Shown: piece by piece, positions 1-6,859 of the stretch
How positions within the stretch are numbered: the stretch's first letter is position 1
Layout: the number at the start of each line of letters is the position of its first letter
NCBI GenBank assembly: GCA_905200905.1
Contig: CAJKMA010000069.1
Location: 1 to 13,759, forward strand
DNA: 13,759 nucleotides
Reading direction: 5' to 3'
DNA from: an uncultured Bacillota bacterium
GTDB lineage: Bacteria; Bacillota; Clostridia; Lachnospirales; Lachnospiraceae
Made by a program: the position numbers and the translations under genes
Notes under the pieces: model-generated
What the model was told of the DNA's origin: nothing
Databases searched by the model: none
Seen by the model: the letters and a program-made list of their open reading frames with translations, nothing else

Positions 1-104
1 CTGTTACCTCCACATTCTTTTTTATTTTGAATGTCCGCAAAATCCGTCCTACATCCAACGATCAGCCGCAGAAAAGCTCTAGTGGATAAATTCTGTAATT
101 TCAT
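1..104 (-). pseudogene. 5' fragment of a second sensor histidine kinase, apparently interrupted
   Basis: An ATG at 104 overlaps the stop of the response regulator upstream as ATGA, the same coupling seen between the intact regulator and kinase at 11,169-11,172. The first residues, MKLQNLSTRAFLRLI, resemble the start of that intact kinase (IGKKLSVKRMFFW), which runs straight into a hydrophobic membrane helix. Here the frame instead continues with polar residues (VGCRTDFADIQNKKE) and no membrane segment by residue 34, where the window ends. A GGAGG followed by TAACAG sits at positions 1-11, correctly placed to start another gene just outside the window. I infer that the kinase gene was cut near position 58 by an insertion or rearrangement. 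It could also be an atypical kinase or a small unrelated protein; the identity as a kinase rests on position and about 15 residues. Confidence 0.5.
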
Positions 105-790
105 CGTGATTCACCGCCTATCCATTGATACCCCATTCCATAAGCAGTTTTAATATATTTTCGCTCATCTGTTTCAATCTTTTTGCGAATCCGGCTGATG
201 ATGGTAGTAAGCGTATGCTCATCTACAAAATCCCCATCAATATCCCACAGTTTCTCAATCAGTTGCCGCTTTGTTAATATAATGTGCGGATTTTTTACAA
301 ATAAAAATAAGGTGCGGTATTCTTTTGGTGTAAAATCTATCACTTTTCCTTCCAAAACCGCACTCTGCTCGGAAAAGTCAATTTTCAAAACTTCATCCTC
401 AAATACATCATGCTTTGGTGTCCGCAATTCCATATTTGCAAAAACAGCGGCTACCTTTTTGCAGAGAACCATCACCGAAAATGGTTTTGTAATATAATCT
501 GTGCATCCGGCTTCATAGCCTTTCAGCATATCGCCTTCTTTATCATTTGCCGTGATAAACATAATATAGGTATGCTGCCCTCTTCCTCTGATTTCATCAC
601 ATAAATGCAGACCGTTCCCATCCGGCAGATTAATATCCAACAGAGCGATATCAAATTCACTCTCTTTCAATCGTTCTACTGCATCCAGAAAACTGTATGC
701 AGAAGTTACTTCATACCCATCCGCAGTAAGATTATAAGCCAGTGTTTTATTTAGTACTTTATCATCTTCTACAATTAAAATTTTCCTCAA
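101..790 (-). CDS. OmpR/PhoB-family response regulator (second system)
   Basis: This is a DNA-binding response regulator with an N-terminal receiver domain and a C-terminal winged-helix domain. The receiver shows ILIVEDD (acidic pocket), the phospho-acceptor Asp in ALLDINLPDGNG, a Thr in FITAND and the conserved Lys in DYITKPF. The output domain carries FTPKEYRTL, LTKRQLIEKLW and the recognition-helix stretch VDEHTLTTIISRIRKKI, ending in YGMGYQW. An in-frame ATG at 811 would give 236 residues but has no ribosome binding site and would lie only about 11 nt from the predicted transcript start. A TTG at 790 is preceded by GGGAAAGGAAG with good spacing and gives a standard MRKILIVEDD start, so I prefer it. 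It is preceded by the shared direct-repeat promoter at 829-857 and followed, with ATGA overlap, by an apparently broken kinase. It is closely similar to the regulator at 11,169-11,858, so the two may bind the same sites. Confidence 0.93.
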   Translation of the reverse strand: MRKILIVEDDKVLNKTLAYNLTADGYEVTSAYSFLDAVERLKESEFDIALLDINLPDGNGLHLCDEIRGRGQHTYIMFITANDKEGDMLKGYEAGCTDYITKPFSVMVLCKKVAAVFANMELRTPKHDVFEDEVLKIDFSEQSAVLEGKVIDFTPKEYRTLFLFVKNPHIILTKRQLIEKLWDIDGDFVDEHTLTTIISRIRKKIETDERKYIKTAYGMGYQWIGGESR

Positions 791-798
791 TCCAGATT

Positions 799-809
799 CT
801 TCCTTTCCC
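799..809 (-). promoter_or_regulatory. ribosome binding site favouring a TTG start for the second regulator
   Basis: The minus strand reads GGGAAAGGAAG, followed after 8 nt by TTG at 790. No comparable site precedes the ATG at 811. This decides the start chosen for the regulator, although the purine-rich run could be chance. Confidence 0.5.
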
Positions 810-828
810 ATCTTCTATACTTGTCGCT

Positions 829-857
829 ATTTTAAACCTCAAATGTTACAGAAATGT
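829..857 (-). promoter_or_regulatory. direct-repeat operator and promoter of the second response regulator (site A)
   Basis: On the minus strand two ACATTT repeats (852-857, then 841-846) are 11 bp apart, followed after 6 nt by the -10-like TAAAAT at 834-829. With this -10 box, the first repeat takes the place of a -35 box with a 17-nt spacer; there is no TTGACA-like element there. The same layout occurs upstream of the ABC gene at 6,460 and the regulator at 11,858. Tandem direct repeats about one helical turn apart are typical of OmpR-family regulator sites. Activation by the local regulators is inferred. Confidence 0.72.
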
Positions 858-941
858 CCTAAATACAGTTTTTCTGATAATATCATTTCAAAACATAGAT
901 TGATTATATCCTATTTTCTTTCAGGAAAAAATGTTTTCCAT

Positions 942-992
942 AAAAAAATGCTTTTGCCAAAATGTTCCACACTTTTCAGCAAAAGCATTTTT
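942..992 (-). terminator. Rho-independent terminator of operon 2
   Basis: Immediately after the third permease the minus strand has a 14-nt arm AAAAATGCTTTTGC (992-979), a loop of about 21 nt, and the perfectly complementary GCAAAAGCATTTTT (957-944) running into a tract of seven T residues. It starts 4 nt beyond the stop codon at 996. It separates operon 2 from the promoter of the second response regulator. Confidence 0.88.
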
Positions 993-995
993 CTC

Positions 996-3377
996 TTATT
1001 CCATTGCCCGCATTTGTTCAATCAGAGATTGTTTTTTCTGCCTTCGGATTGTCCAAACAGACAAAATGAACTCTACTGTCACAAGTACTACTACATATAC
1101 TCCCATCTGCAACCATGGAAATTCGTAAGGAAGGATTCGTCCAGCGTAAGAACTAATACTAAATTTCCTCCATACCAGAAGAGTAATTGGCAGCCCAATG
1201 GCAAGCATAAGCAAAATACTGCTAACTACATACCCCATTCCTTCCCATACAGCCATTTGTGCTAATTGTTTTGGAGCTAACCCAACTGAACGCAGCACGC
1301 TATTTTCTTGTCTCCGCGAATATTGATTGGAAAGTGTTGTATTGATAAGATTAATCACACCAAACAAAAAGATGAACCATGAAATCACCTGCATTATGCC
1401 ATATACTACATTCATATACCCAAAACTATCTACTCGATCCTCAAAGGTATCTAAACCAGTATCAGTATGCGAAACAACAAGATTCTCCAAAGCTTTTCCC
1501 ACTTTTTCCGATTTATCCGAATCACAGACAATGTCCCAGGAGTAATCAAAATTAGTTACATCTGGTATTAACTCCTGAAACAGTTTTTCCGGCAAAAACA
1601 TCATTGGTCCGTCCACTCCGATTGAACCATGTCCACTGGCAAAAATAGTTTTTTGCAGATTATAAAAACCAGATATGGTTACAGGAATTGTTTTCTCTCC
1701 TAATGAAAGCTCTATGGTTTCTCCCAATTTTTCTTTCCCATCAAAACCACTATATTCGTATGGCAATAAAATGCCATTGTTATCAGGCATACTTCCCTCT
1801 ACAATAGCCTGTGCCAGAAGTTCCCTATTTTCTTTGGTGATCATATCACAAGTACCATGCTCAGTAATTCCATGGGAAGTGGCTTCAAAACCTGCTGATT
1901 TCCTTGTGACCAGGATCTCTTCCACTCCATCAATATTCAGGATTTCCTGTTTCAATTCTTCATTCAATGGATTTCCCTGTTTGAGAAGATCTATATGTTC
2001 CTTATCCGAATCCATATAAATCTTATAATCCCCATTTTTAAAATACTGTCTTGCCAGTTTTTCCGGCGATTGCAAAATCAGCAAAGAACTAACAGCCAAA
2101 AGCAGAATCCCGCCCAAACTTAGCGAGAACATAATACTGACTGTTTTCTTCCAATCTCTACGAAAATTCAATATTCCGAGAGAACAAGGACTAATCTTTT
2201 TTCTCTTTGTTCGGTTCTTTATCTTCTTCTGAGGCGAAGTAAAACGAACTGCTTCAACCGGTGAAATATTTGCGGCTAATTTCACTGGCTTTCGGATAGA
2301 CAGACAAATCATTGTCCAACAGATCAATACTGTACATCCAATCACTAAAAGATAGCCTAAAAGAGAAAAACCTCTAGGAAACAACAAGAGTGTCACTCCT
2401 AAACCAAGCAAAATCCCGATAGACATCCCCTTCCACCCCAAAGAGTGTCCTTCTTTTTTTACAATACGCATAATCTGCTTTTTGGTCGCACCAATAGTCC
2501 GAAGCTGTCCATAACTTTTTATTTTATCAATAATGGAGATGCGGAAAATACTTTGGATTACAACACATCCGCCTACCAAAACAATACCAGCAAAAGCCAT
2601 AAGCAGCAAAACATTCTCCATGGAAATGTCTCCGTCAATATAACGGAAATAAGCATCCTGAAATCCGACTCCAGGTATCTGTAACTCCTCTTTGATCTTC
2701 TGAACATAAGATTTAATAAGTTCTCCGTCTAACTGATCTACATTTTTCAGATGTACATAGGCAAAGAATCCGTCAGGTTCATACTTCTTACACTGCTCCA
2801 GCATTTCTTTTGAGATAAGAAAAGAGTACATATTTTGTTTTTCTTGCCCTGTTGTATCTAAAATGCCTGAAATAGTATACTCCCCTGAAAAACTTTCCGT
2901 ATCCAAGGTAACAGAATCGCCTATATGGCAGTCTGGGAAAAATTTAGAAAGCCATTCTTTACTTACTACAATTTCATTTTTCTCTATCGGTAAATCTCCA
3001 TCTGCCAATTTCATCTGGGAACGTGCCATATACAGGGTTTCTTTATCAGCATAAGCAAAGAAGCCATTAAATCCCTGTGTAGAAGATTCCTTCCCGTACA
3101 TATAGTATTCTCCCACACGTGCAAATTCCGGTACCTGTTTTAACTCTTCTATATGTGCTTCATCAACCTGTACATAAGTTGCCTCGTAAGTATCTATCAC
3201 TTTCTTCTTTTCTGTTTGCATCAGTGAGACTCCAACCAAACCAGAAAGACTGATTAAAAAAGCGGCTAAAACTACTGATATTATTACCATGATATTTCTT
3301 CGTTTTTCGCTTTTTAAATTTCTCTTCGCCAGATTCTTGACAATTCCATTTGTATTATTTTCAAAAGGCCAAGTCAT
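996..3377 (-). CDS. FtsX-family ABC transporter permease, second of a paralogous pair
   Basis: A 793-residue integral membrane permease of the FtsX/MacB type, probably acting with the ATPase at 5,795-6,460. It starts MTWPFENNTN, followed by a basic cytoplasmic stretch ending KRRNI. Predicted helices are at about 29-52, 255-277, 315-333, 338-358, 412-434 and three near the C-terminus (about 660-775), with two large extracellular regions (about 53-254 and 435-655). This is two FtsX units fused in one chain. The FtsX coupling motif appears twice, as LRTIGATKKQI and LRSVGLAPKQL. A perfect AAGGAGGT lies 8 nt before the ATG, and the gap from the preceding permease is only 14 nt. A terminator follows directly. 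The substrate cannot be read from sequence; relatives handle antimicrobial peptides, lipids or lipoproteins, or act by mechanotransmission without classical transport. Confidence 0.93.
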   Translation of the reverse strand: MTWPFENNTNGIVKNLAKRNLKSEKRRNIMVIISVVLAAFLISLSGLVGVSLMQTEKKKVIDTYEATYVQVDEAHIEELKQVPEFARVGEYYMYGKESSTQGFNGFFAYADKETLYMARSQMKLADGDLPIEKNEIVVSKEWLSKFFPDCHIGDSVTLDTESFSGEYTISGILDTTGQEKQNMYSFLISKEMLEQCKKYEPDGFFAYVHLKNVDQLDGELIKSYVQKIKEELQIPGVGFQDAYFRYIDGDISMENVLLLMAFAGIVLVGGCVVIQSIFRISIIDKIKSYGQLRTIGATKKQIMRIVKKEGHSLGWKGMSIGILLGLGVTLLLFPRGFSLLGYLLVIGCTVLICWTMICLSIRKPVKLAANISPVEAVRFTSPQKKIKNRTKRKKISPCSLGILNFRRDWKKTVSIMFSLSLGGILLLAVSSLLILQSPEKLARQYFKNGDYKIYMDSDKEHIDLLKQGNPLNEELKQEILNIDGVEEILVTRKSAGFEATSHGITEHGTCDMITKENRELLAQAIVEGSMPDNNGILLPYEYSGFDGKEKLGETIELSLGEKTIPVTISGFYNLQKTIFASGHGSIGVDGPMMFLPEKLFQELIPDVTNFDYSWDIVCDSDKSEKVGKALENLVVSHTDTGLDTFEDRVDSFGYMNVVYGIMQVISWFIFLFGVINLINTTLSNQYSRRQENSVLRSVGLAPKQLAQMAVWEGMGYVVSSILLMLAIGLPITLLVWRKFSISSYAGRILPYEFPWLQMGVYVVVLVTVEFILSVWTIRRQKKQSLIEQMRAME

Positions 3378-3391
3378 AGCCTGCCACCTCC

Positions 3392-5782
3392 TTAATCTGT
3401 TATTTTAATTCGCTCTACTAATGATTGTTTCCGCATAGAACGGATGGCGTATATTGAGTAAAGTGCCTGCACAAACATGAGTAGTGTAGCAAAAACAAGC
3501 AATTCCCAGATTGGAAACTGATATACTAATTGTCCGAAGATTTCTGTTTTCCCTAAAATTATTACTAACAAAAAGCCAGCCAAACCGCCTACGATCAATG
3601 TGATTAACAAGGTTACGGCTACATAGCAGAAACATTCCATGGTCAACATTTTAGAAAGCTGTTTATCGGATAAACCTACTGATTGCAAAATTCCAAACTC
3701 CTGCTGTCTTGCAAGCAAATTGGTCATTAACGTATTGATCAGATTGACCAAAGAGAAGAAAAACAGAAAAGCGAGAAGTCCGTAAATGAACATCATAATA
3801 TTTTTGAATTGGACTTCTAACTGTTCGGCATAATCTGACCGGGAAATAATATTCAGCAGCGGATCATCCAACAGTGAATAAAGTTCTTTACGCAAAGTAT
3901 CCGTATCTTTGTCTGTAAAAACATTCCAAACCTGTTCCATGTTTTTTATATCTGGATAAAGCTGTTTCGCCAGATCCTCCGGCAAACTAAACAATCCTAT
4001 CCCCGTAGTTTTTGTAACATTTTTGCCATTCGCTATACCCATGATCGTAAATTCCATAGGTTTGCCACCATAAGGGTGGAACGTTAGCGTATCACCTATT
4101 TTAGGCTGATATCCGGAATACAACGTAGACAAAGGTTTTTCAATATCATCTGTTACAACGATTCCATGGTTTTTGACTAATTCATCATAATCAGTAGTTC
4201 CCTCCAACATCATGTCTGGAGGAAGCAATTCCTTCATTTCCTCTCTTGTAAAGGTATGCAGATAAAAATCTGCGGAAGCGCCATTAGGCAATGAAACAAA
4301 AGCTGAGGCAGAAGTACGGGAATTCATAGATTTCACTCCATCTACTGCCAAAATTTTTTCTTTAAGTTCGGGAGTCAGAGGATTATTCCGACTAATTTCC
4401 GGAAGTTCTTCTAAGTCTGCTTCCCATTGAATCGTATAATTACATTTTTCATACATTTGAACAGCAGCCATATTTTTTGCGTTGACTGAATGAACTACAG
4501 TTGCCGTACTGAACAAAAAGATTCCTGCCATTCCAAGAGAAAGCAGAGTTAGTACTGCTTTTTTAGGATTCCGGCGAAAATTCATAATAGCCAAATAATT
4601 TGGTGACAGATGTTTTCCAGATTTTCGAGAAATTTTCTTTGAACACTCTGCCTGATAACCACTAGCCCGGACTGCCTCGATAGGCGATACTTTCGCCGCA
4701 AGTCGAATAGGTGCATGAGAAGAAATTCTCACAATAAGTTCTATAAAAAAAATCACGCCCAAAGCAATAACAAAATTCGCAGTCCAATCCCAGTAACCCG
4801 GAGACACTACAAAACCTGCCAATCCACCAACTACAATGCCTACGGGAATACTATAAATTGATAACCGGAAACTTTCTCTCTGGATAATTTTTCGAATCTG
4901 TTTAGGAGTAGTTCCTAAAACTTTTAATCTTCCATATTCTCGAAGTTTTCCCCGGATGGAAATAAAGAAAATACTGTAAATAACTAACCCGCAAGCGACT
5001 AAAAAGATGAATGCAATGGGAATACAAGCATAAACTCCATCGGATTGAAAACTACGGATATCAAAATAATTGGAGCTGTAAAAAATTCGGTTCTCTGGAA
5101 TATTATTATTTGCTAAAAAAGCTGCAATATCTGCCTTCAGAGCATCCATATTTGTACGCTCTGCACCCACGAATCGAAAACGGAACTCATAAAGCGGTTC
5201 TCCTTTTGCCTGTGCTTCTAAAAAAGCTTTTGACACTATAACCGAAAACATTCTGGAATTATTTTCCGTCTGTAAAATACCAGAAATAACATAATCCCGA
5301 TCTCCATTTCCTAAATTCAAACGAATTGTCTGTCCTGGTTCCTGTGGCAAACCAAAATAATCTAAAAAGGCATGTTCTACAATAATCTCTTGTTCTTTCT
5401 CCGGGAAATTTCCAACATAAGAAGGTTTTTTCCCTAGTATCATCCAACCCTTATCTGCATATTCCACTACGAGAGTACTGTCTTGATAACGGGCTGAGCC
5501 AAAATCTTTTGACAATCCCCACTGTTCAATCTCAGGCTGCGTAGAAAGGTGTCGGACTTCTTTTTCTGGTGTTTCCATCACTACTGTTTGATACTGTCCC
5601 CGAAGATCTGCTAACATCTTACGTTGTTCTGCAAAAACAGAAAAAAATATCCCTGACAAAAGAGCAGTTGTTAATGTAATAGTTACAATCAGAAAAATAT
5701 TTCTTCTCTTATCAGCCTGTAGACTTCTCTTTGCCAGTTTTCTTGTAATAGCATTAGTGTTATTTTCAAAAGGCCATGTCAT
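3392..5782 (-). CDS. FtsX-family ABC transporter permease, first of a paralogous pair
   Basis: A 796-residue membrane permease with the same architecture as the gene that follows it: MTWPFENNTN start, KRRNI before the first helix, then helices at about 29-51, 251-275, 308-328, 334-352, 410-430, 662-684, 718-742 and 759-778. Extracellular regions lie at about 52-250 and 431-660. The FtsX coupling motifs read LKVLGTTPKQI and LQSVGLSDKQL, with SPIEAVRA after helix 4. Start choice is supported by GGGAGG 7 nt before the ATG, and the gap from the ATPase gene is 12 nt. It and its neighbour are clearly paralogous but well diverged outside the N-terminus, so a heterodimeric permease is plausible, each partner being an already duplicated FtsX fusion. 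The substrate is unknown. Confidence 0.93.
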   Translation of the reverse strand: MTWPFENNTNAITRKLAKRSLQADKRRNIFLIVTITLTTALLSGIFFSVFAEQRKMLADLRGQYQTVVMETPEKEVRHLSTQPEIEQWGLSKDFGSARYQDSTLVVEYADKGWMILGKKPSYVGNFPEKEQEIIVEHAFLDYFGLPQEPGQTIRLNLGNGDRDYVISGILQTENNSRMFSVIVSKAFLEAQAKGEPLYEFRFRFVGAERTNMDALKADIAAFLANNNIPENRIFYSSNYFDIRSFQSDGVYACIPIAFIFLVACGLVIYSIFFISIRGKLREYGRLKVLGTTPKQIRKIIQRESFRLSIYSIPVGIVVGGLAGFVVSPGYWDWTANFVIALGVIFFIELIVRISSHAPIRLAAKVSPIEAVRASGYQAECSKKISRKSGKHLSPNYLAIMNFRRNPKKAVLTLLSLGMAGIFLFSTATVVHSVNAKNMAAVQMYEKCNYTIQWEADLEELPEISRNNPLTPELKEKILAVDGVKSMNSRTSASAFVSLPNGASADFYLHTFTREEMKELLPPDMMLEGTTDYDELVKNHGIVVTDDIEKPLSTLYSGYQPKIGDTLTFHPYGGKPMEFTIMGIANGKNVTKTTGIGLFSLPEDLAKQLYPDIKNMEQVWNVFTDKDTDTLRKELYSLLDDPLLNIISRSDYAEQLEVQFKNIMMFIYGLLAFLFFFSLVNLINTLMTNLLARQQEFGILQSVGLSDKQLSKMLTMECFCYVAVTLLITLIVGGLAGFLLVIILGKTEIFGQLVYQFPIWELLVFATLLMFVQALYSIYAIRSMRKQSLVERIKITD

Positions 5783-5794
5783 ATAATCGCCTCC

Positions 5795-6460
5795 CTAACT
5801 TACAATCTTTCCGTCCTCAATACGGACAATTCGATCTGCAAGTCGGGCAATTTCATTGTTATGTGTAATCATTACAACTGTCTGGTGAAATTCATAACTG
5901 GTCCGTTTGATCAATCCCATAACATCTGCACTGGTTTTAGAGTCGAGGTTACCTGTAGGTTCATCAGCTAGCACAATTGCAGGCTTAGCAACCAGAGCTC
6001 TTGCTATTGCAACCCTCTGCTGCTGTCCTCCAGAGAGATTATTCGGCATATTCTTTAGTTTATCTTCCAGCGCCAGCATATGAACTACCTCATCCATAAA
6101 TCCCTGATCTACCGTATCTCCATCCAGTTCTACTGGGAGAACAATATTTTCATAAACATTCAAGATTGGAACCAAATTATAATTTTGAAAAATGAAACCA
6201 ATATTTCTTCTCCTGAAAATCGTCAACTCTTCATCGTTTTTCTTTGCCAGTTCTTCTCCACGTACAATGACCTTTCCACTGGTAGGAGTGTCCAAACCTC
6301 CCATCATATGAAGCATCGTAGATTTTCCAGAACCTGAAGTTCCTACTACCGCTACAAATTCTCCTTCCTCTACTGAAAAATTCACACCGTCTAAAGCCTT
6401 TGTAATATTGGGCTCTGTTCCATAATATTTCTTTAAATCGATTGTCTGTAAAATACTCAT
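5795..6460 (-). CDS. ABC transporter ATP-binding protein (MacB/LolD-like), operon 2
   Basis: A complete 221-residue cytoplasmic ATPase of the class that works with FtsX-type permeases. Walker A is GTSGSGKST (residues 40-48), the Q-loop is FQNYN (Gln92), the signature is LSGGQQQR (142-149), Walker B is IVLADEPTGNLDS (162-174) and the switch His is in ITHNN (His200). All catalytic positions are intact. AAAGGAG lies about 10 nt before the ATG. It is the first gene of an operon with the two permeases downstream (12-nt and 14-nt gaps). Its promoter at 6,501-6,529 has the direct-repeat module shared with both response-regulator genes, so induction by a local regulator is likely. It may energise the paired permeases in peptide resistance or export; that role is inferred from family and context. 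Confidence 0.95.
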   Translation of the reverse strand: MSILQTIDLKKYYGTEPNITKALDGVNFSVEEGEFVAVVGTSGSGKSTMLHMMGGLDTPTSGKVIVRGEELAKKNDEELTIFRRRNIGFIFQNYNLVPILNVYENIVLPVELDGDTVDQGFMDEVVHMLALEDKLKNMPNNLSGGQQQRVAIARALVAKPAIVLADEPTGNLDSKTSADVMGLIKRTSYEFHQTVVMITHNNEIARLADRIVRIEDGKIVS

Positions 6461-6500
6461 ATTTTATAAACTCCTTTCTGCCTTTCTTTATGATAGCTCT

Positions 6501-6529
6501 ATTATAAAATACAAATGTCTCAGAAATGT
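6501..6529 (-). promoter_or_regulatory. direct-repeat operator and promoter of operon 2 (site C)
   Basis: On the minus strand ACATTT at 6,529-6,524 and ACATTT at 6,518-6,513 are 11 bp apart, followed after 6 nt by a perfect TATAAT at 6,506-6,501. The layout is identical to sites A (829-857) and B (11,902-11,930). Transcription would start near 6,494, leaving a leader of about 34 nt. The best -10 of the three suggests operon 2 may have the strongest output. Confidence 0.78.
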
Positions 6530-6570
6530 CCGAGAAAAGGAACAAAATTCAAGGAATTTCAGCCTGAATT

Positions 6571-6591
6571 GTTACAAATCTCGGACATTTC
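6571..6591 (+). promoter_or_regulatory. possible fourth operator in opposite orientation
   Basis: The plus strand reads GTTACAAATCTCGGACATTT followed by C, resembling the minus-strand operator B (GTAACATTTCTAGGACATTT). Its TCTCGGACATTTC (6,579-6,591) is a perfect 13-nt inverted copy of part of site C (6,523-6,535), the centres being 56 bp apart. The first half-site is degenerate (ACAAAT). No plus-strand gene or clear -10 box follows, so it may be an auxiliary binding site rather than a promoter. Confidence 0.45.
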
Positions 6592-6628
6592 AAAAAAATT
6601 GCAAACGATACCAAATATGATATTCTGC
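6592..6628 (-). terminator. weak candidate terminator of operon 1
   Basis: On the minus strand GCAGA-ATA pairs imperfectly with TAT-CG-TTTGC, followed by AA and a run of seven T residues. The stem is short, has a bulge and a G-T pair, and lies about 40 bp beyond the small gene ending at 6,670. It is the only terminator-like structure between operons 1 and 2, so some read-through is possible. Confidence 0.3.
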
Positions 6629-6669
6629 TATTCTTGATTTTATCTGTGACTATAATTCTGTTTAAAATA

Positions 6670-6846
6670 TCACAGCAAACTGCCTTTTAATCCTTTTTTG
6701 AAAACCAAAACAGCTTTTTCAGTTCCCAGAAATGACATGGTTACAAGTTTGTAGCTTTGTTTTTCCATTTCCAAGAGTTTTGTATTTATTTTTTCAGTTA
6801 CATTTTCAGTAGTAATGTTTTCAATTAATACGGTTTGATACATCAT
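6670..6846 (-). CDS. small DUF4177-like protein, last gene of operon 1
   Basis: A 58-residue reading frame starting at tandem ATG codons (6,846 and 6,843) and preceded by GGAGGG with 6-nt spacing, which is one of the best ribosome binding sites in the window. It begins 13 nt after the stop of the permease at 6,860, so it is probably co-transcribed. The protein begins MMYQTVLIEN, has a central amphipathic helix (about 14-30) and ends in a strand with AVLVFKK. This beta-helix-beta-beta pattern, with YKLVTM and VLVFKK in place of the family's W-x-L-V and L-I-F-x-R, resembles the small DUF4177 family. No signal peptide or membrane helix is present, so it should be cytosolic. Its function is unknown; position suggests an accessory or regulatory role in the transporter system. 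The family match is by eye only. Confidence 0.68.
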   Translation of the reverse strand: MMYQTVLIENITTENVTEKINTKLLEMEKQSYKLVTMSFLGTEKAVLVFKKGLKGSLL

Positions 6847-6859
6847 TCAAATCCCTCCA

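Noticed and set aside
843..1265. Plus-strand open frame of 140 codons
   Set aside because: It lies across a terminator, an operator and the antisense of a clear permease gene; no ribosome binding site or family features.
996..5782. LanFEG-type lantibiotic immunity permeases
   Set aside because: Those are about 250 residues with six helices; these are about 795 residues with two large extracellular domains and FtsX coupling motifs.
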